A stretch of 64,000 nt of DNA from contig NC_133230.1 in the NCBI RefSeq assembly GCF_040436345.1, forward strand, positions 21,648,197 through 21,712,196, read 5' to 3'. The first letter of the stretch is position 1, and each line of letters opens with the position of its first letter. Under the pieces are notes generated by a model that saw nothing but the letters and a program-made list of their open reading frames with translations, did not search any database and had not been told where the DNA came from. Positions 36,301 to 49,151 of the stretch are shown here, in pieces. The position numbers and the translations under genes are program-made. This DNA is from Pagrus major (lineage: Eukaryota; Chordata; Actinopteri; Spariformes; Sparidae).

Positions 36301-39286
36301 CTCTCCCAGACCTGTAAACACACGTTATTGTGTAAAATTGGTGGCTTTAAGATTCATCCTCTAGGTGACATGAATGTTTAAATAGATAGAGATATTTCAG
36401 TGTAGACCAAATTGATGGACTTACAGATCGACATCATAGTCCCCAGTGTTTCAGATCATGATTTTTATCCCCACAGCAAACAATCTGTGATAGTGCGTTC
36501 AGTAACCTGTGTATCCGTATCTAAAGGACTTTATTGTGACCATTTACATTTATTCTCTCCTCTTCTCCAGCTGCTTCTTGTCCTCCTGCCCCCTCGTCTT
36601 CTACACAAGTGTCTCGAAGTGGACGAGTCATCAAACCGCCTCTGGAGTATTGGAAAGGCGGGAGAGTCATTCTGGACGCACACATGAACGTTACCATCCA
36701 TGAATGTTATGAAACATCCATCTGCATCCCCGTAAGTTCAGCTCAGATGAGTAAAGCCAGACTATTTATTTTTTTTATCCTTGAGAGCAAACAACTGATA
36801 TTTCTAATCAACATGACTATGTTTCTATCTCACAGGAGGTCACAACAGAAGTGTCTGAGAGGGTGTCACAGAAACCTGCCCGTGTGTTCCTGCCTTGCAG
36901 TGAAGGTAAAGATGACTGAGGAGCTGTACTTTTAGCATTATGAGATAAGTTATGAGTTGCATGCAGACAAACTGTCCTATGTGTTTCCAGGCCGTAAGCA
37001 ATGTCAATCAGCCAGCATCAACGAGGCACCTGTACTGCTGAGAAAGGTCAAGGCTCCAGTCCGCAAACGTGACAGAGCGATGGTTAAGCCCACTAATTCA
37101 CCTGAATCTCCTGTGGAGACAATTGGCAGCCCAAAGGAGCAGTCTGGCAGAAGGACAAGGTCCAGCCAAAGGCATCAAGCTGCAGAGAGAACGTCGCATG
37201 TGGACACTGTCCCTCAAAAACAAACCAAACCAGAAAAGACTTCAACACGAAGGTCCAAAAAACAGACGCCTAACAGCACAAGTCCTTTAGTGAGAGTGTT
37301 GAGGAGAAGACCTGCAGTTCAGTCATCTCCAGAATCTCCTGCTGTTGCTGATAAAACATCACCAAATCAGTCATCAATTGATGACTCTTCCATCAGCAGA
37401 AAGAAGCCGAAAGCAGCGCACAGAAAGAGAGGTGAGAAGTCACAGCCAAGCCCGTCAAGTGAGTCAGAGGGGAGTGGGAAGGAACTGAGGAAAAGAACCA
37501 GAGTGACAAAAAATAGAAATGCTGCACAAACACAAACAAAACATGAACAGAGCAAATGCACCAAGACATCACAACCTGAAAAGCCATTGGCTGGCAAGTC
37601 AACACAATCTAGCAAGAAACAGAAAGCACACAAAGGAAACTTGTGGATTCCACATGAGCAAGATGAAGAAGAGTGGACCGAGGCAGAGCTCATGCGGCTA
37701 AAAGAGTAAGTTGTTTAACCTGACAGAATGAGGCAGTAGCATAAGAGTAACACATTTCTGTATAATAACCCCATATATGTGTGTGTTTTCCAGGGCCGTG
37801 ACCTTCTATCCTAAGCACGTGGCAGGTTACTGGGCAAAGGTGGCGAGGATCGTTGGGACACGTTCTGCAGAGGAGTGCCACAACCAGCACCCGTCCCAGG
37901 GAACCTCCCAGACTCCAGCCAAGAAACCCAAAAAGAAAAAAGGGGAAGCACCAAAACATCCAGGTAAAGAAGGCCTTTTATCTTTAGTCTTAATCGTTCG
38001 TTTTTAATTCAGTTTTTAAAAAATTCCCATTTCTTACAATGCATAATTTAATGAAGCCTAAGGTGATCCTCAAATAAATTGTTTTGCCCCACAAACAGTC
38101 CGAAACCAAAAGATAACAAGTTTACTATCACGATAAAATGAATCAAAGAAAGACATTTAATTTGCATTTAGTTGCTGCAACCATCTAATTGGCATTCTTA
38201 CTCAGAAAATGACTTAGACGATTAACCGATAATAAATAATTGGATAAAGTGAGAAGGTGTGAAACTGCAAAGATCTGACAAACTATCATCTCCGTTTAGT
38301 TACAGATCATCCTGTGATATCTGCCCGAGTGGGAACCTTAAAGAGAAAGCAGCAGGTCCGTCAGTTCCTGGAGGCGATGCCCAAAGAAGACGTCGATGAC
38401 GTTTTCAGCTCCGCATTCATGCAGACTAAACGCTTTGAGGTTTGTTTCTTTCTGCATTTGTACTTGGCAAAGATCCCTTTCCTGTGATTATGAGACTATC
38501 TTACTACCTTGTGTCTGTCCTGATACACAGATCCCCTCCATGTGTCCGAGTGAAGATAATGATTTCACATTGGCAGACCTGGAGCCCACGACCCCCATGT
38601 CAACAGGTTTCCCTGAAGTTAAGACTCCTCAGTGTCTACATATCACTCCCGGGATGATGGGCTCACCCAACAGGTGAACTGTGTTTACATCTGCATTCTG
38701 GCTCAGTAGAGTTGTTTGCAGTGCAATAACTAACTCACCTTTTGCTCAATTTTAAAGGAGTAATGACGACAAGTACGTCTTTCAACTCCAGAAGAGGATG
38801 AAAAAACGTCAGTTTAATGTCTGCAAACAGGCTCCGGCTGCAAAGGTACTAATGATGGGATTCTTGTTACTTTGAAGCGCATCAGTTGTTCTTTTTTATT
38901 GTAAAAATAATTTCCTCGTCTGTTTGTTTCAGAACTTCACACCCACACCATCAGTTAAAAGAGCGATGAGAAGATGTGGTACCACAGGTAGATTTCCTGA
39001 CAAATGTGCTCATTGCGAGTTTCCACTTGTGTTGTGGAGGGGAGGGACAATACAAAACGATACCTCAGAAGTTAAATGCCTGTATTTCTAAAGCTGTAAT
39101 TGAAGACGTAAAGTTGTTGCTACGTTTTATTTGTAATGCGAGTCTTGTTGCTTAACCCAATCTGTTTCTTTTCTTTTTTCACTAGAAAACGACACCTTTG
39201 TTGTTTGGGAGATGTTCCCAGGAAATGATGGAGGGCTGTGTGAAAGCGGAGAGGAAGAGGATTTTTACTTCTCAGACAATGACTGA
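33378..39286 (+). CDS. mis18bp1: Mis18-binding protein 1 (M18BP1/KNL2)
   Basis: Recruits the Mis18 complex and HJURP to centromeres so new CENP-A can be loaded. Exons: 33378-34218, 34303-34437, 34563-34846, 34991-35064, 35189-35310, 35397-35487, 35677-35774, 36571-36731, 36836-36905, 36991-37705, 37794-37963, 38300-38439, 38531-38673, 38758-38845, 38933-38987, 39186-39286. Phases agree, giving about 1095 residues (human 1132). Features in order: SPxxxF motifs at 17-22, 191-196 and 293-298; a SANTA domain at about 421-515 (VYLKRWFLRRN, VLKTVSGKVYILVGKMN, FVNGFPPNWKALYEKF); a CENP-C-like motif at about 563-580 (SRSGRVIKPPLEYWKGGR); a Lys/Arg/Ser-rich disordered stretch; and a SANT/Myb domain at about 852-905 (EEWTEAELMRL, YWAKVARIVGTRSAEEC). 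The tail is acidic (SGEEEDFYFSDND). Two acceptors (near 35391 and 35675) are NAGNAG type, so some residues at those joints may vary. Confidence 0.93.
35872..36344. mobile_element. Long-palindrome MITE in mis18bp1 intron 7
   Basis: About 473 bp with arms pairing over most of the length: CCACCAATTTTACACATTA at left and TGTAAAATTGGTGG at right; GTTTACAGGTCT and AGACCTGTAAAC; CATTGTGGGTAATGTAGGC and GCCTACATTACCCATAAT; CTCCAGTGATGTCAC and GTGACGTCACTGGAG. No open frame of note. This looks like a fish MITE family with long inverted arms; target duplication is not clear. Confidence 0.75.
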
Positions 39287-39399
39287 GTCTATGGATCATA
39301 AATGTCATATCATTTTTAAAAAGAGTCTTGTTCTTAATAGCAAATAATGTCAATGAAACAGAGGAGAGATGTCACGTGTTTAATTCATACAATGTGAAC

Positions 39400-39405
39400 A
39401 ATAAA
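39400..39405 (+). other. mis18bp1: mis18bp1 poly(A) signal
   Basis: AATAAA 114 bp downstream of the mis18bp1 stop codon; a very short 3' UTR. Confidence 0.7.
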
Positions 39406-40930
39406 ACTGCTGTTCTGCTCCCCCGTAAGATTTCTTTTAATGTGTTAATGCAGGCGAATGATTGATTTGAAGCCTCTAAACATAACTTGGAATTGAATGT
39501 ATAAAAATGATACACATTTTTGTTTTTTTGACATGTTGTCAAAAACAGACTTGTGCTGCTGTCTTCCAGTGAATATGTTCCTGTAAATTTATTTTAGTTC
39601 AAAGTTCCAAGAGTGAGTTGTAACTATTCTTTTAATAAACAAACTTTAAATCTTGGTCATGGTTTATTTCTATATATTAGGGACAAAATCATGCCGACAA
39701 ACTCAAGGATACGTGTTCCTTTTTGTGTCAAGAAAAATGGTGTGGTTCTCACAGGACAGCAGACATATGTTGATCTCATGTTTTACTCAAACTAAGGGAA
39801 ACCAGGTTGAATAAATATGTATGTACTTGAAATAACAAACAAACGTTCTCTGATGCAATTATCCTGACCTTTATTTAGCTAAAATTCAACTTGGATTGTT
39901 TTTATTAGTTAGCTCCTCAAATGTTATGAATGATTGTGGGTTGGAGGCATGAACTTTTGGGTTTTTTTGAGGGGGGTCATACCAAAAAAGTTTGAGAACC
40001 ACTTTTATAGAATAGACAAACATCATATATAATAGTAAAACTTGACAGGGACCGTCACTGCAGAATGACTTCTTTTACTTTTGATACATGTCACTCATAA
40101 TACGTTATTTTCTGATGTTTTGAATGCAGGACTCTGACATGTAGTATATTTACACAGCGTGGTTGCAGTACTTTTACTAAATTAAAGGATGTTAATACTT
40201 CTTCCACCACTCCATAGATAGGATTTTATTTTTCTCTCAGTTCCTACATTCATCTGCTAAAAAGTATCCCTGCTTTAAGTGTGTTTTTACACCAACTTTA
40301 CACCAGCAGGTATGCAGTTGCATTATGAGGCTATTCATTTGGCATGGAAGGGGATGATGACACTTCCTTATATACGGGTCATGGCTGCATCTTGTGCCTT
40401 TCTTTTAGAGCACATTTATCGTTTGTTCTGGTTCAAGTCAGCACAGGTGGATTTGGGGGAAAAAAGGGTGAAATAAAGCATGAATGTCCTGGATTTCAAT
40501 CTGAAACACAGCACCATATACACGAGTCACGAATCTGACCATGAATATATGATTTATATATGGATAACTCACCTTACAGTTCAATATATTTATGCTTATG
40601 CACCTGCAGTTTATTCATTTTTTGTGCTGGGTTGCCTGTATTTTGTATTTTCTGTTTCTTGTGCGCCTTAATGTGAAGCCCTTTTTAATTCGTTGTACAT
40701 TGTATAATGACAATAAACTCTCTAAACTAAACTATATTATAGCTTATATAGTATGATTTTACTATAAATGTATGGATCTGACCCAGCTTACACATACCTG
40801 CCAGATTAAGCCAAAATGAGATGGCTGCTACTGACTTTATATTTTCCATAAAAATGTTAAATATAAAAAAATAAACATCATTAAATGCGCCCAATGCACT
40901 GACACAGGAGCGGTGAACTCATTTTTGAAT
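39406..40930. other. Intergenic region between mis18bp1 and tpp1
   Basis: No gene was seen. Around 39955-40010 there is a repeat fragment ending AAAAGTTTGAGAACCACTTT, the reverse complement of the hAT-like end CAGTGGTTCTCAAAC. Around 40660-40730 the stretch TTCGTTGTACATTGTATAAT followed by GACAATAAACTC resembles the tail of a fish retroposon. Both are weak relics. Confidence 0.4.
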
Positions 40931-40936
40931 AACACA

Positions 40937-40961
40937 GTCACGTGAAGCCATGTCACGTGAC
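40937..40961 (+). promoter_or_regulatory. Two CLEAR/TFEB sites in the tpp1 promoter
   Basis: GTCACGTGA at 40937-40945 and GTCACGTGAC at 40952-40961; the second is the full 10-bp palindromic CLEAR consensus. They lie 66-90 bp upstream of the tpp1 start codon. TFEB-family factors bind CLEAR elements to coordinate lysosomal genes, and TPP1 is a known member of that network. Confidence 0.85.
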
Positions 40962-41026
40962 TGCTGCGTCTATAACACCAGTCCACCGGACACAGCAGCT
41001 GAGTTCAGACAGCAGCAGAGGACACG

Positions 41027-44000
41027 ATGAACGCGCTGTGAGTTCACTATATAAGTTCATAAATGTGTGTTTTTAGAGAGAGAAACGGGAAAGAAGGCGG
41101 TCGCATGACGCTAACTCTTTCTTCTACGTGACTTGTTCTGCATGGCAGCCTGTGCTTTTTGTTTCTGTTTGGGTCTGAGGTGACCCAGATAGATAGCTGC
41201 CAGCTAACACGGCAGGTTGAAGTCTTCACGTAGCGTTCAAGAAGGCGACTGTTAATAACAAGCTGCGTTTCTTATTTAAAAGTGTTGTGTTAGCGAACTG
41301 CTTTATGCGTGTGTAACTGAGAAACGCGTTTCATTTCACATACTACAAGTCACATCGAGACTTTGTTTTGTTGTGAGATAACACTGAATTAGGAAGTGTT
41401 GTCAACATGTGCCAGCTATATTTATGAGGGTGTGCATTTATTCCATTATGTTTTGTGTCTCCTTCCACCAGACTGACCTTCTCCATCCCCTTGTTGTTCA
41501 GCTCGTTGGTCTGGAGTGGATATCTGGAATATAACCAAGATGTCCTGTGAGCAAATCCACTTTAAGATCCATTCTCATTCATTATTATACATCTTGAAAG
41601 TCGAGCCTTATAGACTTTTTTCATCGGTACAGACAAGTCTTGTCAGCCTAAATATGACCTTTTATAAAAGAGGAACTCCCTACAATATTCTCAAATAAGG
41701 AACGACTAACTACTCTGGTTGCACTGGTGCACTTAACCTTTTCATTTAGGTGCACCCATTCACACATTTTGATTTAATTTCTTAAACACATTGATGATTG
41801 TAAACAGCGTCGTATTGCACATGCAAACACATGCAGACATCCATGCCACATGTGCAAGATGTACATAAAATCCTGCTGACGAAGAAATCTACAGAAAAAT
41901 TGTTTATAGGCTAATATTTGTTCAAAGCCCACTGTCTGCACACCCAGTTGGTGTTTGTTAAAAATAATTTTAACCTGTGCAACCATTCAAAATGTTTAGC
42001 TGCACTTAACAGAAGCAACAGAAACACCCTGGAGCCCTGCATGTGTTTTGAAGGAACTGTCCTCTTGGGGCTTTTGTTTCCAGGCGTGGCTCCATATTCA
42101 AGCCAAAAATCAGGTGGTGTGGATATGGATTTTACCATGCTGAGCAGTTTGGTTTGCAGGACCTGTGATGTCTGAAGAAGAGGATCTCATGAACGGCAGC
42201 ACAGATGGATACAAAATTTGGCAAATTAATTAACCAGGGTTTGATCAAAAATTGTCAAATTAGTGTGATGTATCCAAAAGCTTGCACTAAAGTTCAGTTA
42301 AAGGCAGAATCACAACATAGTAAAGATTACAGTTATTCTATTTAGGTCATGTGAATCTTAAGTTTCTCCTCTTTCCTCAGTATACCAGAGGACTGGACTC
42401 ATGTGGGCCGGGTTGACCCCACAGAGGAGCTGGAGCTGACTTTTGCCCTGAAGCAGCGAAACATCGACCTGCTCGAGGAGACACTCAGACGGGTGTCGGA
42501 CCCTGACTCAGCACAATATGGTATGGCTCTGTCTGATAATTGCAGGTTGTCCTGAAGTAACCTTAATAGTCTAGGATCTGGCCTGCTCTGAATTTAAAAC
42601 TAGCTTTAAGTGATCATGTCTCAACCTTGCCTCAATACTTAAAGTGACAGAGGCCTGTCTTGTCCTCCACAGGTAAACACCTCACCCTGGAGGAGGTGTC
42701 CTCCCTCGTTCGTCCATCTGACCTGACCCAGAAGGTGGTGCGTCGCTGGCTGCAGAGTCATGGGATTACAAACTGCCTCACTGTTCGCACTCAGGACTTT
42801 TTACAGTGCACCATGACTGCAGAGTAAGCATATCTTTTTCAGCAACACATGTTCTGCTTACTCCGCAGTTATTTTTTACTTGCTCTTGACACAGTTAGGA
42901 GACACAAAAGTACCTTGTCTGCTTAAGTTCCCTCTATGTGTAATACATGCAAAGATCATGCACTTATCTTGTGAGATGGTTCCTCTTTCTGTGGTTATTG
43001 GTTGAAATCAAACTAATCTCAGGCTGAAGGCTGTTGCAATTCAAAAATCAAGGCCAAGGTTGCTTCCTGGTAATGGTTATGCAACTGCACTCATGGAATA
43101 AATGTAACTTAATTGGTGTTATAGAATTTTCACACACAAGCCAAATGGTTTCTTAAGTACTTATGCTGGAATTGAATATGTTTTTCATGTGAATTTTTAT
43201 ACATATATGCTATAGTTGTTTTTGTTTTGTGTATTAAGGGTTGCAGAGACGCTGCTCCCAGGCAGCAAGTTCCGACGTTACACCAGAGACAGCCAGTCTG
43301 TAGTGAGGTCTTCAGCTCCGTACTCAGTACATGATGATGTTCACCAGCACCTGGACTTTGGTGAGAACAATATCTGTAGCTGTGAAATGTTCAGCTGTCA
43401 TCTGTAATTGCTGGATGAATATTTTTATTTTTGTGATTCCACAGTTGGGGGGCTTCACCGCCTTCCTCCTAAAGGGCAGCAGGACCTCAGTAAAGCCTCC
43501 TCCAACAGGAGGCAACAGCAGTCTAAAGCAGGGGTGCACCTGGGAGTGACTCCTGCCATCTTGAGGGCCCGCTATAACCTGTCAGCAACTGATGTGGGAA
43601 CAGCTCAGAACAACAGCCAGGCTGTAGCTCAGGTGTGACCATCTCAGAAGAAGTCCAAACTAATAAGTTGTTGCTGTCAGACATGTGCACATGAGCTCAG
43701 TACTTAAAGACACTGTTTTCTCTTTTTAGTTCTTGGAGCAGTACTACAGCCCCGCAGACCTGGCTGAGTTCATGAGCATGTTTGGCAGGAGCTTCCAGCA
43801 TCACTCTCAGGTGGACCGAGTTGTGGGCACTCAGGGAGCAGGAAAGGCTGGTATGGAGGCCAGTCTGGATGTGGAGTACATCATGAGCACGGGGGCAAAC
43901 ATCTCCACATGGGTCTTCACCAATCCAGGTCTGTATGAGTGAGCGAGGCTTCAATCATGTGTGAGTGTGGAGAACTGAAACTCTGTACACATTACAAGGA

Positions 44001-47000
44001 TTGTATTGAAATGCTTGCCTTCAGACTTTCTTCTCAGTTAAGCTAATGGCTAAACTAGAGACACTAAATTCAATCATATTGTAAGTATGGCCAAGCAGAC
44101 CCATGTTTTTGCTCAGCCTCTCTGAAAGCACAACACTTCTCATAGGACTAGGAGGCTACCTTGCTTGCACATTAGCTAATGTATGAGGTAACTGAATTAT
44201 AATTCCTTAACTGATGATCTATTTAAGTGTGTACCTGCTATGATTTAGGTATAGCATTTTTGGCTCAAAAAATCACACACTCTCATTTCCTCATTGTCCT
44301 TCAGGTCGTCACGAGACCCAGGAGCCTTTCCTCCAGTGGATGGTTTTGCTCAGCAACATGTCTGACCTCCCCTGGGTTCACACCATAAGCTACGGAGATG
44401 ATGAAGATAGCCTGTCTACTGCGTACATGATGCGCATCAACACAGAGTTCATGAAGGCTGGCGTCAGGGGAATCTCTTTGCTCTTTGCTTCTGGTTAGTG
44501 AGGAGGAAATATGCAGACTCCGCATGCCTTAAAGCACACAGGCCAAAGTACAACTAACATATATTATGTACAGTACTTGCTTCTTGTTGAGTCTATTTAG
44601 TAAAAGAACCCAAATTCATGTTTTTTAAAACACAAGATGTAATGTGAAACAGTCTGAGAGAGAGCTGATGTTGCAACAATAGCAAGAAACAGTCTGAGAG
44701 AGAGCTGATGTTGCAACAATAGCAAGACAGCCTTGGTTTCTTTGGCAACTTGTCAAACTACTGTGGCATGGCTCCAGTCTTACTGACACATCATTGTGTC
44801 ACTTGGAACATGATAACAGCGGGAATGTTTTAAACAAACACTCCTGATCTGGAAAAACATGTTTGCACGTTACCTGTTGGCATGTAGCTTTTTCCGTAAC
44901 CAACAACAATACTCGCAGAGCCTGCCAGGCAGAAAGTTGTGCTGCATGATGACCTGGCTCATCATCTGCAATCAATCTGAGCTTGTTTAATGAGTAAATT
45001 TGTTACATCATTCTGTATCTCTGTGGTCTTGTTTCATGAATAGGTGACAGCGGTGCAGGCTGCAAACATTTGGGTAAAGAACAAAACTCCTTCAGGCCAA
45101 GTTTTCCTGCCTCAAGGTAAAGCATTTGTACATTTCTGAAAGTAGACCTGTTTTTGCACTCATACTAGCATGGGACTGGTCCATCCAGCCTTCCTCTTGT
45201 ATGTGCTGTAGCCTTCTGGTGTAAATCACAAAAATGAATCCAAAGATAATGGTCCTAATCTCAAAAGGTTTAGGAGAATCACTAAACATCTAACGCCCTC
45301 TATTTCCTGTGTCTTTTTCATTCCAGCCCCTATGTGACTACAGTTGGAGGAACCGCATTCAAGAACCCATATAAGGTCACGTATGAAATAACAGATTACA
45401 TCAGTGGAGGAGGCTTCAGCAACGTCTTCAAGATGCCCGACTACCAGGTAATAACACAGAGTCATCAGCTCTTTAAAAGCTCAATTATTGCATATGGTGT
45501 CATCGATGTGTGTATCTGTGTCCCTTTAGGCCAGTGCAGTGGATGCGTATCTGAAGATGGTAGCAGCGAGCCTTCCTCCTCAGTCATATTACAATACCAG
45601 CGGCAGAGCCTATCCGGACATGGCTGCCCTGTCTGATAACTACTGGGTGGTCATCAACAGAGTACCCGTCCCCTGGGTTTCCGGGACCTCGGTAAAATAC
45701 TTTACACTTGACGATCTTTAATTGACAGTGTGTCAGAACAGATAGATACAGCCATACAAGTAAAAACTAAGGATTAAAAAAACAAACATAAATGATGAAA
45801 TCAAAGCACTGATTACAAAAATAGTATGGATTTGGTGAGTCTGTGGTTTTCCGGCAGGTTGTTCCAGGATCTCTTCCTGTTGCTTTTACTTTTCAAACTA
45901 GACTTTGGACTAATCAATTTGGCAGTGAGGCTCCATTTAAATGTATTCAATTGTATGAACATTGATTTGTTGATGAGGGCTGTGTTGTACGTACTTGAGT
46001 ATACTTACCTCTGCGCTATGCACTTTACGTCTGTTACTGCACCGTATTGTATGTATATACTGTATATTTATGTGGCAGCCTTTGTATGGCAGAGTAAATG
46101 CTACAAACAAAATGTGAAAATTTGTCCCTAACTAATGTGTAAGGTCTTCAGCAATGATCTTTTTGGGGGTTGAAATGATGTGTTTTGTTTTTTTTTGGCC
46201 ATTTATATATTTCTACATTTATTTGGTTTTTGGCAGATTTAGTCCTCCATAGTCATGCAGTGTGCCAGCTAGGCTGAAACCCTTTTTTCTCAACTTCGGT
46301 GCTTCTCATGTCCTTTTGTAGGGCAGTATTGTGAGAAAAGAAAAAACATACAGGATAAAGTACACCTACTTTATGCATACATTGTTTATCATGTAGTATT
46401 GATTGCTCTGATTGCTCACCTAATTGCATATTATCACATCTCATTGATTGATTGATCTCTCTTCCAGGCGTCGACCCCTGTGGTCGGAGGCATGCTGTCT
46501 CTCATCAATGACCAGCGGCTGCTGAAGGGCCTGCCTGCCCTCGGCTTCCTCAACCCTCGCCTCTACAAGCTCAAAGGACAGGCTCTGTTTGATGTAAGTC
46601 CAGTTATAACCAGCTCATTTTAAAACTTGATTTTATGTAGCAATCTCATATTATTTTGTTACCAACATTTTTGGGGAGTGGTGTTCTTTTTTTGCTTCTC
46701 TGCAAAGATATGTTCTCACTCTTTTGCCACTTTGTTACACCTGATTGCAATTCAGTACAACAACACTGCCATAAATCAAATCATAAACGTAGTGTTCTGT
46801 GTTTTTTTTTTTTACATTTTCGGACATGTCCAAATTACATGTTGTATATCAAAGATGCTTCATGTTTTTGCCCCTATTTATATTCATGAGGGGAAGAATA
46901 TAGCATACAACTCAATAACATGCAGACTATAATAATGACAGCGCCATTAATTATTACCTTTTTAATAGCGAACATATGATTGAATTGGCACCTGTATGAC

Positions 47001-47487
47001 GGTGACATGACAAAAGGTGAGAGGCTTCATAAAAGACAGAACAGTTCTGGATTTCATTAGATTGTACTGGTGTGGCCGTGGATTGCATTTGTAAAGCTTT
47101 TCCACCTGTGCTTCAAAGTTGCTGTACAAGTGAAGATTCACCCAAGGACTCAAATTGTCAAACTTTGATTACTTCTCGAGGCTCCTAGATAACCACAATT
47201 GCATTATTGTGTCACATTTTGTATGAAAAACCCAAGACAATTATTTTTTTTTTTGCTTTCTTTGCCACTTGGTAAGGCATTACTACATGTTAGAAGGAAA
47301 CCCTTCTCCAACTCTTGTCCTAAATGCTTTGCATCCTTGTCTTCAGGTGACTGAAGGCTGTCACCTGAGCTGTCTGGACGAAACGGTTCAGGGAAAAGGT
47401 TTCTGTGCTGCACCATCATGGGACCCTGTTACAGGCTGGGGGACACCAAACTACCCCGAACTACTGGCTGCCCTGCTAGCTGAGTGA
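41027..47487 (+). CDS. tpp1: Tripeptidyl-peptidase 1 (CLN2 lysosomal protease)
   Basis: Lysosomal sedolisin (family S53) that removes tripeptides from protein N-termini; its loss in humans causes CLN2 Batten disease. Exons: 41027-41037, 41472-41546, 42381-42520, 42673-42823, 43239-43360, 43445-43632, 43730-43928, 44305-44493, 45044-45116, 45327-45447, 45530-45691, 46468-46593, 47347-47487. Phases agree and give 565 residues (human 563). A signal peptide ([17 protein letters not shown]) is split by the first intron. The propeptide follows ([20 protein letters not shown]) up to about 196, where the mature enzyme starts near [16 protein letters not shown]. Catalytic Glu272 and Asp276 (EASLDVEY), Asp360 (SGDSGAGC) and Ser477 (SGTSASTP) are all intact, matching human numbering for the first three. 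The calcium-site region near the C-terminus ([17 protein letters not shown]) is present. It should be an active enzyme. Confidence 0.97.
44647..44726. repeat. Perfect tandem duplication of a 40-bp unit
   Basis: Two identical 40-bp units (44647-44686 and 44687-44726), starting AAACAGTCTGAGAGAGAGCT, lie in tpp1 intron 8. Identity suggests a recent event or a variable-number tandem repeat. Confidence 0.95.
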
Positions 47488-48864
47488 ACAATACAAACAT
47501 TATACAAACATCCAAACTATTGACCAGGTGCCTGATACCAAAGGCAGGATGGTGAAATGGAGGGGAAATGATGCCTACGCTTTAGATTTATGCCTCTCCT
47601 GTTTTATTCAGCCTTCAGGAATGTTTTTATCTGCCATCATCACTTCTATCCAGTTAAGGGTTTGCTCAACTCCTTTTTTTTTTTTCTTTTTTTTTTATTA
47701 GTGTAATTTGATTTTATCCAAAGGCTTTAAACTGTTTCTTGAGATATTTTTAGGTCAGGGATAGTGGTGGATCGGGAATTTTAACGCTACACTGCAGTTG
47801 CCTGTTTCTGCTGTTCACTGCATTTTAACTGATCCAGATTTCTCTGAATTTCTTACACAAACTTGCAGGTAGATTAACGCCACCAGATTTATACCAACGA
47901 AAAGTGTGGGTAAACTGGTTGCTATGCATAAAGAAAACATACTTGAGGTACACATGGCAATCACCTCTTACATGTGCACATAGGCCTATGTTTATAATAT
48001 TAAGTGTCTAATAAATCTGTATATCGGATGCAATCATTTCATCAGATCAAGACATTTTAGCATGTAATTGGATAAAAGTTTGATTTGTTCTAAGACCGTC
48101 TGTTCTGCCATACTAACTAACCTTCAGGGATGAGCTAGGTACGTCACCATTTCATTTAATAACATATCTGCATGCAATCCACAAAATGTTGCTAATGTGT
48201 TTGTAATAAAATGGGATCATTCAGTATGTGGCTTAGGATTAAACTTTAAAAACTTTGGTTTGTTGCCGTCTGCTCTGCGGCTATGAACTAACTAAATGCA
48301 CTGTAATATGTGGGTTAAAAGTGATTCAGCAACTCTACCCACCAGCATCGTTGCACTTGTTTTTGCCTTTTAACCATGTAAATCCTCGAATCAGATGTAT
48401 TTAATGTCAGAAAGACTGCCTGTGCTGTTTGTGAGTTTATTAAAGCTGGACTTCTACTTTGAAATGTCGATTGAAATTGAAATGTTGATTGTTCAGGATT
48501 ATCCTGATTTTAGGTGGTGTCAGATGTTAAAGGAGTGAAGTGTTGTACAACAGGAACTGCAACTCTGACTCATTTCCCTTTTTAAAGAAACACTGCCAAA
48601 CATATCCTAGTTCCTGCTTCTACATTGAGATTTGATTTTAATTGAACTTTAATCTTTCGCTGTTGCGACTGGCAAAGTGACTATCTTTAAAAATATATCA
48701 GAATGAAACCTTTGAATTTCCAATGCTTATTTTGATGCTCCCTTTGGTCTGTGTGTATTGTCTTTGGTCAGACTCACAGAATTAACCAGCTGTTGGATGT
48801 CACCTTAAAGCTAAGTTTTGTGACTACAGTTGTCAATTGTGTATATGCAGAACTCTGAAATAAA
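47488..48864 (+). other. tpp1: tpp1 3' untranslated region
   Basis: No further coding sequence. Two candidate poly(A) signals are present, AATAAA at 48205-48210 and at 48859-48864, which would give 3' UTRs of about 0.7 or 1.4 kb. A poly(T) run lies near 47675-47698. Confidence 0.5.
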
Positions 48865-49145
48865 AACCACCAGAATTTGTGTCACTTCCTTCTTTTGATT
48901 TTACCAAAATTATATATAATTAAGATCTTTATCAACCATTAAACTGTGGAAGCAACCTCAAATCCTTGTGACCAAGTGATTTAACAAAACAGCTGAATAG
49001 TCATGGTTGACATGGCTTGAAAAATAAAAACATTTTCACAAAGCTGAAAAATAATATAAACATAAATGTGAATTACAGGTTGAGTTTTCATTGTGAGAGG
49101 ACAAAATGACACTTTTTGTATTGGTAGTGCAAGGGGGGGGAACAG

Positions 49146-49151
49146 TTTATT
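49146..49151 (-). other. yy1: Probable yy1 poly(A) signal
   Basis: TTTATT on the plus strand (AATAAA on the minus strand), about 650 bp past the yy1 stop and about 280 bp from the farther tpp1 signal. The two genes are convergent. Confidence 0.5.

Noticed and set aside
37367-37693. Cys/Phe-rich open frame antisense to mis18bp1 exon 10
   Set aside because: It mirrors the Lys/Ser-rich disordered coding region on the other strand; no independent evidence.
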